Of a DNA stretch of 64,000 nucleotides, positions 12,905 through 25,361 are shown piece by piece. Position numbers and translations under genes: made by a program. Position 1 is the first letter of the stretch. Each line of letters starts with the position of its first letter. The stretch is from positions 992,001 to 1,056,000 of the forward strand of contig JAOVFP010000012.1 in NCBI GenBank assembly GCA_025738555.1. Direction: 5' to 3'. The notes below the pieces were generated by a model. That model was not told the DNA's origin. It saw nothing but the letters and a program-made list of their open reading frames with translations, and did not search any database. The stretch comes from Cyathus striatus (taxonomy: Eukaryota > Basidiomycota > Agaricomycetes > Agaricales > Nidulariaceae).

Positions 12905-13002
12905 ACTGTTGATGATGACGGAACGATTCTGCACTGGTAGTTGACTGGGTATACATAAAACACGTTTACAGATAATAGCTACATACGAATAAAAGTCCCT
13001 AA

Positions 13003-15200
13003 TTAAAGCTTCGTCTTAACCGTCCTTGAATTCTGCTTCTCATATTCGTCCTGCAACACTCTCCGTAACACCTTTCCAGTAGGCAACTTCGGGATCTGTA
13101 ATCGAGAGGTCATTAGCCAGGCTCCCGCTCAAACACATCAAAACTAACTTCTCGAACAACCTCAATCCCACCTCTCAGCCACTTATACTTACTCAACCTC
13201 TGCTGATGCCACGCATCCAGCTCTTTTATAACAGTAGCCGAGCCTAGTCTCTTCCCCGAATCACTGAGAACGATCCACGCTCGAGGGACCTTCTCGTCGG
13301 ATGTGAGTCCTCCAGAGACTCCAGCGACAGTCACGTCTGAGATCAGTTTCTTCGAATGGGAAAGGAGGATGTTCTCAATTTCAACTGGGGAGACTTGCGA
13401 GCCTGAGACTTTAAGAGTGTCCTACAGAAACGAACGTCAGCATCTTCGTTCGAATCACGATGAAGGATCCTCACCTTCGCTCGATCAGCGAAACTATCAT
13501 CACAACAAACCACTTAATTAGCTCTAGGCTCCACCCAGTCAAGAGAGACCTACAAAAAGTGCCCCCTCATATCCGCCCAAAACCTATCCCCAGTATGCAA
13601 CCACCCATCCACAAACGTCTCCCGCATAGCCTTTTCATCGCCCCAATACCCCAGCGCAACACTCTCCCCTTCAACCACACCTCACCCACCTCCCCGACCC
13701 CCGCATCGCTCCCATCGTCTTTCACTATTCTCGCTTCTATACCGGGCTGCAGCACCCCCGCGGACCCAGCGGGGAGATGTATGCCTAGCACTCCAGGTAT
13801 AGGCTGTCCTAAGGCGTTTACGGTCTGAGGCGATTGGGTTAGTGGGTAGAGGCGAGGGAGTTGGTAGGGCATACACTTTCGGATAAGCCATATCCTACCA
13901 ATACTCGTATCAGCTATAAACGTTCGTGAGAAGAGAAAGACGGACCTTCGCGTACGCTAACACCTGTCGGTAGAAATGAGGCTAGTTTATTGCCTAGCTC
14001 CTTCGGGAGGTACGCCGCTCCGCAAGTTACCTGACTTAAGGAGCTTAAATCTGTTTTACGCGTTTTGGGGTGGTTCACCAGTTGCACTATGACGGAAGGG
14101 ATGAGTGTTAACGTTGAAATGCGGTATCTTACTTGCGCGTCAGAGAATGGTCATGATTGACGAACAGTGAACATACTTGGGAATGAGCTGCAATACGGTA
14201 TCGATGTTCCACTTGGACATGATCACTAGCGTATTTGGGACGAGCATGACTAGAAGGAGTACACGTTTATCCCGTACGAGTGGTGCAAAGGAAGGAAAGC
14301 CAGTGTAACTGGGATGCCTTCTGGCGTCTTCGGTGGTGGGGACTGCATCCCACTTTGCATTAGCAGCGCGATAAGGAAATATGCAGAGAACGAACCGTGC
14401 GGAAAGTTGCTGTAACTTTCCCTACAACTATTACCTGCACCATCGAACAGACTATATTGCCATGAGATATCATCACAGCTACCCGCCTGGTTAGTCCCTC
14501 GATACCTAATGTAAACCATTGTCATCTTACCTTTCGGCATCCCAGTAGTCCCACTGGAAAATACAAGATACGCCAGCGTGTCTTTCGTGGCCGGACGAAC
14601 GCCAACAGGAGGAATCTTATTCTTCCACGCAGTAAAAATGAGGTCTTGTACGCTCTTTCGCGCCTTGACGTGTCCGCGCAGGATGTATATCTTGTCTAAA
14701 GATATTCCTACTTCCTTCGCCACCCGCAACATAAGAGGAAGAAACCGCGCATCTACAAAGACGCGTGTGGCCTTGGAGAGCTTTAGCGCGTGCTTGAGCT
14801 CGAAGCTTGTTGAGTAGGAAGAGATGGGCGCGAAGGGTATGGTAATCATCAGTAGAGACTGAATCAGGGTTATGTATTCCTGTTGGAGCGGGTATTCAGG
14901 GTATGCCGAGACGGACGATGAAGATCAACGTACTGAAGAGTTTTCACCCATGATACCTATCATCTCTCCACCGTCCCCGTTCAACCCCAATCCACCCTGA
15001 GACGTCGGTGCGCCGAGTGCTGTACCCAGTTCCTGCACATCGGCCTTCAACTCGCTGAAGAGTTTCTTCTTCCCAGTAAGAGAGTCAATGTGCGCAGTAA
15101 AGTCTTTCCATTGCTTTTGGTCGTCTCGGTTGTAGAGGAAGTTGTAGGCGTTGGTGGGAGGCAATGGTGGGGGATTAGGATATGGGGACTTGATGTACAT
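13003..15200 (-). pseudogene. AMP-binding (ANL) acyl-CoA synthetase-like gene, copy A, frameshifted
   Basis: Inverted paralogue of the gene at 23145-25361, with the same introns and a related promoter. It starts MYIKSPYPNPPPLPPTN and keeps the P-loop-like SSGTTGMPKA, the A5-like EGYGLSE and a C-terminal end matching copy B. Two 1-nt deletions relative to copy B break the frame. One, near 14245, follows HHSYGINVYSF and puts TAG in frame; the correct frame then resumes as LVPNTLVIMSKW. The other, near 13669, follows GEVWLKG, where a run of five G has become four. All other splice sites look usable. It is either a recent pseudogene or carries two assembly errors; I favour pseudogene because copy B is clean at both places. 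Confidence 0.75.
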
Positions 15201-18006
15201 AGCGCCACGTTAGACTTGCTAAAGACAGGAAAAAACTTGAAGAAAATGTATGAAAGGCGCCAGAAAGAAAACAGGAAGACATTATAATTTATATGGGCTA
15301 TATAAAGTGGTATGCCCTGGGCAAGCGAATTGGATGGAGGGGTGAGAAGAACCGTCTGACCGGAAGAGTCAAAGACCGTAAAGCCGGTTAACCGCTACCA
15401 ATGAGCGCTGGCGCAGGCGTCAAACAAGACTTTTATTCGACTTATTTATTTTCGACCACTGTTGTCGAAGTTACGCCAAAGTTACAAAGAGCCTTACGGT
15501 GCCTATTACAACCAATCTACAACAACACCGAAGTCTAAGAACCCAGAACACGCGAGCACGTCTTTGATTTTGCTTGGATTTTGCAACTTCAAGGTGCTAG
15601 CTTCCACCACATGTCTCCATCGGTTTGCGCCAAATATCGTAGGTCGAACTATCATGGTCTTTATGTCTCTTCAATTGCGCTGCCTACTAGTTCAATTCTT
15701 GGGAAGACCTGACATATTACTACCTACTCTAATACTAGTCTCGTAAATATATACTGTAATAACACGAGGTTGTCTGATGGCCTAACTTAGGAAGTAGGTA
15801 AAGTAATACTAATAGAAGTCATGGCAGACATGTCTTTGCCTGGCGATCAATGGCAGTGCTCTACAAGACCTCGACGTTCAACCCTGAATTATAGTCATTT
15901 AAGGTCAGCGTTAAAAGCATGTTAAACATCCGGTATTTAGTAGAAGACGATGACCTTTTTTAAAAACATCCTGAATTTAATGCTGGTGATGGTGACCCAT
16001 ATGTCGTATCAAGCTTATACTTTAAATCAACATGAATGAAATAAGGTATCGCCTCTTTCATTTTTTTCAATTTGGATTAATGTTGCTTAAAGCACGACTA
16101 TGCCCGTTTCGATATTCTCTTGTTGGTGACCTGAATGCCCATACCGAGCGAAATAGGCTCTTCATTGACTCTGTAGGACGAGAGGAAGAATGTACTTAGT
16201 CATCATCTGTCCTCAGAGAAGCATGTTCGAATAATTGAAGCACTTCTTCGTTATTTCAAACTTTGTTTGACAATGCTTCAAATATATATATAAATAAGTT
16301 CAGCTATGAGTCGATTAGACTTGTAACGAGGTGGATGCAGAGTATCTGGAGCTTCCCCAACTACCTAATCTTGACCTAATCACTATTTAGCTGAAAAGAG
16401 CCTGGCCAGAACTTCCAGGAGATAGACGCTTCCTCTCCATAATTAATAATGACATTATAATACCATCGAAGTATTCTTGACCTTGTGGCTCTACTTCAAT
16501 CTTCGGTAAAATGACTTGACCTCCACTTCTACGACTAAGCGTAGGGGCGGGATGATATGTGGCCAAGCAGACCCTTTCCGATGCTTTTAACATTAACGAA
16601 ATACCAGTATATTTGTAGCACTACCAAATTATATAGTAGTAAGAAGGTGAATTTATAACAGCGATAATGTTTACCTGTAAATAACCGTTTAAAGGGTTAA
16701 GCTGCCAGACCAGTCTGCGCTTGAGGTCTTTTGGGAACCAGATATACTATACATGCATAGTACTATTTAGCTAACTGCTTCTCTTAGTAGAGTTCAATTG
16801 GCACATACAGTTACTTTTCCAATCATGATTTCAGTGGATATATATTCCGTGCCCAGAAAGAAGACTGTACTTCTTTTATTCGTAATTCCCTGCCTGTTCA
16901 AGTCAGTGCAAAGCCTTTAGCATTATAGTTTGGATATGTATAATTCTAACACCCACTCGAAGTCACCAATTAATTCACCATGTTCACTCCCTCTCTTTAT
17001 TGTGGTGATGAATGACGAGGGCATGAAACAATTCATGCTAATTTCGATATGATATAATGGCCGGCTATCATGGAAATCGAGGGGAGGAAGTAGGATCATG
17101 GAATTGAAGGAAAGCTGAGAGAACGAATAGGTGACTTTTTTATTAATAGGCCTGCCTTGAGCCTCTTCATAGCTGAGCTTATAAGTAAGTATACTGTGGA
17201 ATTCACGTTTTGTTGGGCGAACCTTGGGGGGTCTGAAGAGGGATTATATGATAGCACGATCGGAAGTGACGCGTCAGACGCCATGTACGCAATATTTGGG
17301 ACAAGTAACCGCCGGTTTTCCCATGAGCTCAATGCTGATACTTATTTTATAGCATCCTTACTTTGTTTGTACTCTATCAAATATTGTCCAGTTCAAGGAT
17401 CATGATGTATATCATAATATTTACGTACAGTTGTGGCACTGCCATAACCCGGTATAAAAATAGTACTTAGATTATAACAAACTTATAGTAGACACTATGT
17501 AGTACGAACTCCCCAGAATATGCCAACACCTTTCCATGATCTGCCTGTCGGTGCTTGATATTTTATGGTCTAAAAGCCTATAGTCCGCTCAATTATTCAT
17601 ACTGTAGGTTGAAGAGGGTTGAAATAAGTAATATTCAGCGTGGTACCTGGATCACATGCGCTTTACAGCCGCATGACCCATCAATTAAGTAAGTACATAT
17701 TGTGTAGCAGTATCATTGAGGACTGGCCACTGAAGTACTACTGACATCCTGAGAAACTCTGTAAGGCAAAATGGGAAGCGCGCGGTACACTGGACTAATA
17801 AACTTTGAAAATGATCCATATTTAGCGTGATCTGAGTCTTATCTAAGGTGCTAAGTATTACAAGTGTATTGCATTGGGAAGGACTGTTTAGATCCACTTC
17901 GTCTGCTTATAGACACGTAGTAGAATCACAGGAAGATGATGACATTAAAGTTATTCAATTATCCTTTTTTTTTTGTCTTTTATAGAAGATGGTGGCTTAA
18001 TCAGGC
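15201..18006. other. Intergenic with one gene fragment
   Basis: The part next to 15200 resembles the promoter of the plus-strand paralogue (words GGGCATACCACT and TATATAGCCCA are shared), so the duplication included about 150 bp upstream. Apart from the CHAT-gene fragment at 16092-16283 I see only short ORFs without family features. Confidence 0.45.
16092..16283 (-). pseudogene. Decayed fragment of the TPR-CHAT gene
   Basis: This stretch aligns base by base with 20664-20843, an internal TPR-coding part of the neighbouring TPR-CHAT gene. Shared words are CACGACTATGCCC, AGGACGAGAGGAAGAA, AGTCATCATCTGTC, CGAATAATTGAAG and CTTCTTCGTTAT. It carries small insertions (for example +3 near 16125 and +4 near 16191) that would break the frame, and no other part of the gene is nearby. 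It looks like an old partial duplicate in the same orientation, about 2 kb beyond the 3' end of its parent. Confidence 0.75.
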
Positions 18007-21000
18007 TTATAAGCCAACGTGAATGAACGGTACCCAATCCAAATATTTCGACCTATGAATCACTCTCAGTTCTTGTACGGCACAATGCAATGCACCTGCA
18101 GCTCCTCTATAATCCAACTCTTGCTCAGCGAATAGCCTCCCGTACACGGAATCCGCTACCTTCGGTGCTTCTTCATCACCGATAGCCCACATTGTCGCCA
18201 CCACGCCCTTATACCCTGCAAATAACATACCAGCAGCTAGATGAATCGCTTCCTCAGGTAAATCTTTTGCACCAGTTGCTGTCTGGCATGCAGAGAGAAA
18301 GGCAAGCTCTGCGCGGGGTAAATCAAGCTTCATCATTTCTTGAAGCGTAAGTCGGTCCCCAGACGACAGGATTAAGCCACTCTCTGTAGGATTGGAGGTA
18401 TCTTGAACACCGTGACATGCGAAATGCGCCCAACTCGATTGTTGCATTTCATTTGACACATTTTGAACTGTGCATTCGGACTGCTCGAGAACAACCACTT
18501 GGTGCTTCACTGCATGTTTTCGAACAGTTTCTATCTCTTTTATCACCCCAGGAAGGCTGGACTGTCCTTTAGTTGTGTGCTGTCCGACTACGAGCAATTT
18601 GAATTTTCCTTTTGAGTCATGAGTATCTTCTCTTTCGATCCTTTGGATTAATGTTGACAGGGTTGGCATATACGATGAGATAACATAGTCAGAGAGCTTT
18701 GTGCCAAATTGTTCAGGATTGTACAGTCCCGCAGCATGGATTGGAAGAAACGCAAGAGATCCTGAAAGACACCACCACATACGTGGAAGGCTCTCTGTCG
18801 CTTTCACTGGCTATGCGTGTCGTTAATATCGAAAATTTTATAACGTCAAGAAAATATACCTACCTTCATACCGAGACCGTCAAGAATAGGTTTAACAATC
18901 CTCATCCAGAGAGCAGCAAGAGTTCTCTGAAACAATTTCTCCGGGTCTTGCATTCCCTGCTGGATAACAGGTCTCCCTAATCTTACCGACCTTTTCCCCT
19001 GTAAAATAACCTCGTTAAATGTTGAAAATATCGCATGTGCTTGGGCCTCAGTGAATGCATCGAGCGGAATATGCACGATATCATTAGAATCGCCAGGTTT
19101 CAGTGCCAATGCATCGCATCCGATGCTGCTGATATTTACAACGACCACGTATCCTAATCGAGCAGCACCCGAGAATTCCTTTCGTGGCATAAGGAATCTT
19201 TCAAAACCGGGAATATTTCGAATCTTTTGAATGATGCTTTCCCACTCAAGCGTTGTACTTCTCTGTTTCTGGGATGTTTCCTCCGGAGAAAATTCTTGAA
19301 AGCTGTTCTCCATTTTGTACAAATCTCGGTGAATGCTCATCATTTGAAGTCTTGAAGTTACGTTCAGGAATTCTTGTGCAAGTTCGGGATGTTCGGATGT
19401 CAACGACTCTATGTCAAAAGTCTTCAATTTTAAGAATTGGCTCCATACTACCGAGTGTCCCTGCTCTGACCATTCGAGCGCGGTTGTATATTTCTTATTC
19501 TGGATCGCAATGGTCACCGCTCGTCTTACTATGTCTGATATAGTAGTTAATCCTGAATATTGGTCCTGAATCGGAAGACCAAGCCACGCAAGCTCCGGAA
19601 GCAGTTCAAATACCGAGAGGTACGCATCCATCAAAGATGGGTGGCCATAACGTTGTGCTGTGTTCTCCCATTTCATAACAGCATTCAACTTCACCTTTGG
19701 TGAGCTTTTGGACGAGTATCCATTTCGAAAGTTCGAAATTCCCAATTCAAGGTCTTCTTTGTTTCCAAATGTCTTGTATCGTTCTAGGAAGGCCATTCCG
19801 ATACTGATATGAAATATGCCCTTTTCGAAATCATCATCCGCGATATGGGCTATGCCATCTTGCATTAGAGATATCCCCTTGTCGATATCCCCTCGATCTC
19901 CGGAAGCTTTAAATAGATGAACCAGGCTATCCCCTAGGCTAAGCAAATAACTCGGTCTACTCTGATGATTATGCTGAAGAAGATTAACCGCTTTCTGCTG
20001 AAGTTCACTTGCCCTACGAACATTTTCCTTTACGCCAGTTTTCCGAAACTGAATGATAAGAGCATTTCCAAGATTATGCAGGTACCTTGGCTTGCCCTTA
20101 TCAACATCCGAAGTAATATTCACTGCTTCCTCCAACGCCGCGACAGCTTTATCCTTATTCCTATCACTTCCATCCGCGAACAATATATTGGCGAGATTGT
20201 TCAAGTACATCGCCCTATCAGCATGCTTCTCTGGATTCAATTCCAAAACCTTCTCAGCAGCTTCAATGGCAGAAGTATGATCTTCAACGCTACCAAACCG
20301 CTGAAACCGCCTCGAAAGAGCGATCGCCAGATTATTAAGATACCGCAGCTTGTTGAAATCAAAATCGACAGTGACTTCAATTGCATCTTTGAGTAAACCC
20401 ACAGCTTTATCAATGTCAAGGAAGTTTCCCGTCGCTTCGAACTTGCGTAGGAAGAGATTACTGAGATTGCTCATTGTACCCGGTTGATTTGGATGGCCGT
20501 AAGGTATAGTTTTAAGAACATCTTCGTTGATGTTGATTGATTTATCTAGATCATCTGAGTCGCCGGTGGTTTCGTACCGATGTTGATACGCTCGCGCGAG
20601 ATTAATGAGAACATATGGTCTGACGGGATGGTATTCCGAAGATGAATCTAATGTCTTCTGAATCACGACTATGCCCCTTTCAATATCCTCTTGTTTACCT
20701 GAATGCTCATATCGAATGAGATACGCTCTTCCTAGATTGTGCAGGACGAGAGGAAGAAGGTAGTCATCATCTGTCTTCACAGAAGCACGCTCGAATAATT
20801 GAAGGGCTTCTTCGTTATCTGGAATGTTTGCAGTATGCTTGAAGCGAAGCAGAACTAGATCTCCTAGATAATTTAAATCGTGCGCTTTCGAAGGGTGATT
20901 ATCCTCTCTGAGCTGTACGAATCTCCGGGATGCTTCTATAGCTTCGTTTAAATCCTCTAAACGCGTGAGGGAATCAAATTTAGACGAATACGAATTCGCA

Positions 21001-22107
21001 AGATTGAGAAGGACATCATATTTCCTTCTGTCAGGGTCGGGGATGATCTCTGCGGCTTGTTTAAAAGCTGCAATCGCTGCGTCCCCGTCTTCAGTTTCGT
21101 TCATCAGATTGTAAGCTGCCAACGTGGATGTTCCAAGGTATATATATGCGTCACTCTGATCAGATTGTTGTGTACCCAGAAGCTCGACAACGCGTTGTCT
21201 TGCTCGAATTGACTGCTTTATTGCACCGATGTCCCCACATGCTTGAAAGCATTCATAGCCGAGTACGCCGAGTTTTTCTCCTACTGCAACATTATTCGAC
21301 TCAAGCTTGAATAGATCGACGTAGCAAGTAGCCGCTAGAATTACATCCGATGAATGACCGTGCGCAGACCAATGGCTTGAGAGAATAGTGCATAATTTGT
21401 GCAAATGGTGTGTTTTCTCTTCGACGTTCTCGAGAGGTGATATTCTCTTGTGTATCGAGTTGACGAATTTGGTGTTTAAAGGGGCTTGACCTAACGATTC
21501 GGTTTTAAGATCGTCGAGTAGAGCGTCGATGTCTTCTGATATATGTTCTACCTCTAGATCAGGCGCCGATGTATCTGTGTCTTCAGACGTTATGTTGATT
21601 TTTAATCTGAGAAGCATGGTTTTCTCCATGATAGTCCAATCGAAATCTATATCGAACGTTTCATCAGATACAATAAGCCACGAAAAAAAATACACCACTT
21701 ACATTTCTTGTTTTTCTTCATGATATCCGTGTAACTGAGATCTAGTACAGAAAGCTGTTTTCCCTGTTCTTCAGAGCTTTCTTGCACGATGGAAAGTTGA
21801 AACGTAGAAGGATCGTCAACGCTAAATCATGTACATTAAGCAACGAAAGCGATGCTAGTGAAGAGTTTGTTCACATATTAAGAGTATCGCGATATCGCCA
21901 GACTGATTTTCGACCTTCCATTGCTTCGGATTTGCTTACGACTTTTCCGTCTACGAGGCATTGAATGGATAGTTGAGCTGAGTCCTGGAGATAGGGGTGC
22001 TGCGCAAGAAGAGATAGAAATGTGATGTCTGTATTGCGTTATACAGGTTTGGTGAGTGCAGGGAAGAGGAATTGAAGAGGAATGTACATACTGGATATTT
22101 GGATCAT
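18007..22107 (-). CDS. C2-like / TPR / CHAT-domain protease-like protein
   Basis: Large protein (about 1,250 residues) with a C-terminal CHAT domain, the caspase-like fold found with TPR repeats. N-terminal exons carry a C2-like stretch (LVDGKVVSKSEAMEGRKSVW near 21940, then LSVLDLSYTDIMKKNKK). A long exon (about 21643-18877) encodes at least ten TPR-type helices (repeats of YLNNLA and HNLGRAYL style). A short intron joins GMK to PVKATESLPRMWWCL. The CHAT part has the expected dyad: His in WAHFACHG near 18425 and Cys in LAFLSACQTATG near 18285. It ends DWVPFIHVGL. The first exon is uncertain; ATG at 22107 is a candidate, with a firm exon from 21999. CHAT proteins are protease effectors in bacterial defence and are expanded in mushrooms; this one's substrate and role are unknown. 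Both catalytic residues are present, so activity is plausible. Confidence 0.85.
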
Positions 22108-22431
22108 TGTGGGCGGAGATTAACGAGTCTGCAGCTCGTAAGCGCTAGTATCGGATAGCGTCCTCGGCAGAGAGATCAGTATCATAGCCAACACGGGTGC
22201 TTCGCTATACATAACTTTCGGAGTGTTCAGCGTTTAAGTAAAGTCTTCTGCAGCTGGCCTAATTGCGAGTGGAGTGTGGGTGCAATCAAAGGCATACCCG
22301 CGTGTGACAAAGGCTAGATGTCTTTGTTCACGCGAGAGAGATTGAAGTTTAATTGAGCGTTGAATCACTGTTTTAAAAGGCTAGATTCTGACCTGTAGTT
22401 CTAAAATAAAAGGCTTTATATACGTAGTAGA

Positions 22432-22490
22432 CTGACAGATACAATAGAGAGAAGAGTATAGTAGAAATGAAATATGTAGACTATCTGTCA
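22432..22490. repeat. Inverted repeat / hairpin
   Basis: CTGACAGATA and TATCTGTCAG are exact reverse complements about 40 bp apart in the intergenic region. No coding feature explains them. It could be a small fold-back remnant or chance. Confidence 0.35.
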
Positions 22491-22866
22491 GGCTAGAAGT
22501 GAGACAAGAAGACTAAAGGAACGACTAGAGTGAGTAAGTGAATGATGACTATGTAACAAGTAGTAATTGGTATATGGTGTGACGGATAGAGTCCGGAGTA
22601 TTACACCGCGCTATCCCGCATGCAGTTTCGATAACGACCCAATGCTATTGTAGGCGTTGTGTGGGCGTCATATTGGAGCTTATGTAGAGCTGAAGACCTT
22701 GGTATAGATTCGATGGTCGAAATATAAATGAAAACTTGCAGCGCTCTCGGCCAAGAAATGAAGCCCATGACCTTCATCAGGGGTTCACAGAACTCCGAGA
22801 GGGGTATCGACTTGAATATCAGGGTCAGGTGTGCAAGAAAAGAGGCATGTTGTGGTTAAAGATGAA

Positions 22867-22920
22867 GTTCGCAACTGTATCCGAGTTCGCAGCTGTATCC
22901 GGGTTCGCAACTGTATCCGA
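22867..22920. repeat. 18-bp tandem repeat, three copies
   Basis: Three consecutive 18-bp units, GTTCGCAACTGTATCCGA with one or two changes in the middle copy, about 225 bp upstream of the ANL ligase start. The period is a multiple of three and the unit is open in all copies, but no gene is supported here. Confidence 0.85.
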
Positions 22921-23144
22921 CGGTAGATATCTGCATCACGAGAAGTTGATCACCATCCGGCACGGTCTTCAACTTCTCCGGTACTTCTCTTCCTCCCCTT
23001 CATTTGCTCAGGGCATGCCACTCGTTCTATTTCCGTTCTATACTTATAAGTTATATAGCCCACACGATGTATTCCTACCCTCCCGGCTCCCTGCTTTCAT
23101 CTCCTCCAGTTCTTTCCAATCATTAACAAGTTTGGCGCGTTGCG

Positions 23145-25361
23145 ATGTTCATAAAGTCCCCATTCCCCAACCCCCCGGCTTTACCGCCCACGAACATCTA
23201 CAACTTCCTTTACAACCGCGAGGACCAAAACGAATGGAAAGACTTTACTGCTCTTATCGACTCTGCCTCTGGCAAGAAGAAACTGTTCAGCGAGTTGAAG
23301 TCTGATGTTCAGGAACTGGGTACAGCGCTCGGCGCACCGACGTCTCAAGGTGGATTAGGGCTGAATGGGGACGGTGGAGAGTTTATAGGTATTATGGGTG
23401 AAAACTCTTTCGTACGTCCGCCTTTATTGACCTCCACGTATGCAATTAACACTTGTTCCAACAGGAATACATTACCTTGATCCAATCCCTACTAATGATA
23501 ACCACCCCATTCGCACTCATATCCTCCTACTCAACAAGTTTCGAGCTCAAGCACGCGCTAAAGCTCTCCAAGGCCAAGCGCATCTTCGTTGATGCAAAGT
23601 TTCTTCCTCTTATGTTACGCGTAGCAAAGGATGTAGGAATATCCTCAGACAAGATATACATCCTCCGCGGACACGTCAAGGCGCGAAAGAGCGTACAAGA
23701 CCTTATTTTCTCAGCGTGGAAGAATAAGATTCCTCCTGTGGGCGTTCGTCCGGTGACGAAAGATACACTGGCATACCTTGTCTTTTCGAGTGGGACTACT
23801 GGGCTGCCGAAAGGTAACGTTAATGCATTACGTCGACTATGCAGGGACCTAATCAGACGGAAAGCTGTAATGATATCGCACAGCAATGTAGTCTATTCAA
23901 TGATGCAAGTAATCGTCGTAGGTCAAATAACAGCAACAGTACATACGGTTCGTTCCTTGCATACCGCCTTATCACGCCGCTGACATTGTGAATTGCAGTC
24001 CCCACCGCCAAAGACGCCAGAAGGGATCCATGTCGTACTAGCTTTCCTCCCTCTTCACCATTCCTACGGTCTGCATATGTACTCCCTCCGCTCGATGATC
24101 GCCCCATGCACAATTTTGCTCATGACCAAGTGGAACATCGACACCGTGTTGCAGCTCATTCCCAAGTACGCTTTGTATTCCTCTTCCCTCGTTATTCTGT
24201 TAACCAGAAACATAGATACCGCGTCTCAACGCTACTGCTTGTCCCTTCGGTCGTAGTGCAACTGGTGAACCACCCCAAGACCCGCCAGACAGATATGAGC
24301 TCCGTCGATCTGGCAGGATGCGGCGCAGCATACCTCCCTACCGAGCTGGGTGAAAAGTTATCTTCATTCCTTCCTAATGATGCTACTCGAAGCGAAGGTG
24401 CGTCTTTCTCCCTCCTAATACATTCCATGTTCTAATAATGTATTTTTAGGATATGGTTTGTCCGAATGCGTAAGCTCCTTGACATCTCACTCCTAAACGT
24501 TAAACTAACAACATATGTAACTCCAATTATAGACCATAGCCGCCGTGGGACAACCTACACCCGGTGTGCTGGGGATTCATGTGCCTACTGGGTCCGCCGG
24601 GGTGCTGCATCCCGGTATGGAGGCGAGGGTGGTGAAAGACGATGGGGGCGAGGCAGGGGTGGGGGAGGTTGGGGAGGTGTGGTTGAGGGGAGAGAATATT
24701 GCACTGGGGTATTGGGGCGATGAGAAGGCCACGAAGGAGACGTTTGTGGATGGGTGGTTGCGTACGGGGGATAAGTTCCGAGTGGATGAGAAGGGGTACT
24801 TTTTGTATGTGTTTTCCTTTTGCTTCTTTGTGAGATGTGGTGCTTACGAGTTGGTTGGATTGATAGTTTCGCTGATAGAGCAAAGGTGAAGATTCTTCTT
24901 CGTATATCGAACGGTTGCTGATGTTCATTCCTAGGACACACTCAAAGTCTCCGGATCACAAGTCTCCCCAGTTGAAATTGAAAACATTCTCCTCTCCCAT
25001 CCGAAGAAACTGATAACTGACGTGACTGTCGCTGGAGTTTCTGGTGGACGCACGGACGACGAGAAGGTCCCTCGGGCTTGGATCGTTCTCAGCGATTCTG
25101 GGAAGAAGCTAGGTTCTGCGGCTGTTGTGAAAGAGCTGGATGCGTGGCATCAGCAGAAGTTGAGTAAGTATAAGTGGTTGAGAGGTGGGATTGAGGTTGT
25201 TCGTGAGGTTAGTTGTTAGTTGTGCTTGTGTGGAGAGTGTAGCTGATCGTGTGCATGTTTGGTTGTAGATTCCGAAGTTGCCTACTGGGAAAGTGTTACG
25301 CAGAGTTTTGCAGGCTGAGTATGAGAAGAAGAATTTGAGGAAAGTTAAGACGAAGCTTTAG
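23145..25361 (+). CDS. AMP-binding (ANL superfamily) acyl-CoA synthetase-like ligase, copy B
   Basis: Predicted ATP-dependent acid:CoA (or acid:thiol) ligase that adenylates a carboxylate and passes it to a thiol. It starts MFIKSPFPNPPALPPTN. Seen in order: LGAPTSQGGLGLNGDGGE, IGIMGEN, EYITLIQSLLMITTPFALIS, the AMP-binding core SSGTTGLPKAVMISHSN (assembled across an intron at about 23816), the LHHSYGLHMYSL segment, GAAYLP, the A5-like EGYGLSECT, GWLRTGD, then FADRAKDTLKVSGSQVSP and a C-terminal subdomain ending near LPTGKVLR. At least eight short introns are in frame by eye. The family resembles 4-coumarate-CoA or medium-chain ligases of basidiomycetes; the acid cannot be named. Its inverted twin at 13003-15200 is broken, so this is probably the working copy. 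Confidence 0.85.

Larger units (their letters stand above)
22108..23144. other. Intergenic between divergent TPR-CHAT and ANL genes
   Basis: About 1 kb holding the two opposite promoters. It contains a hairpin (22432-22490) and a triple 18-bp repeat (22867-22920). An ORF of 189 codons from 22736 runs into the ANL gene in another frame and shows no family features. Confidence 0.45.
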
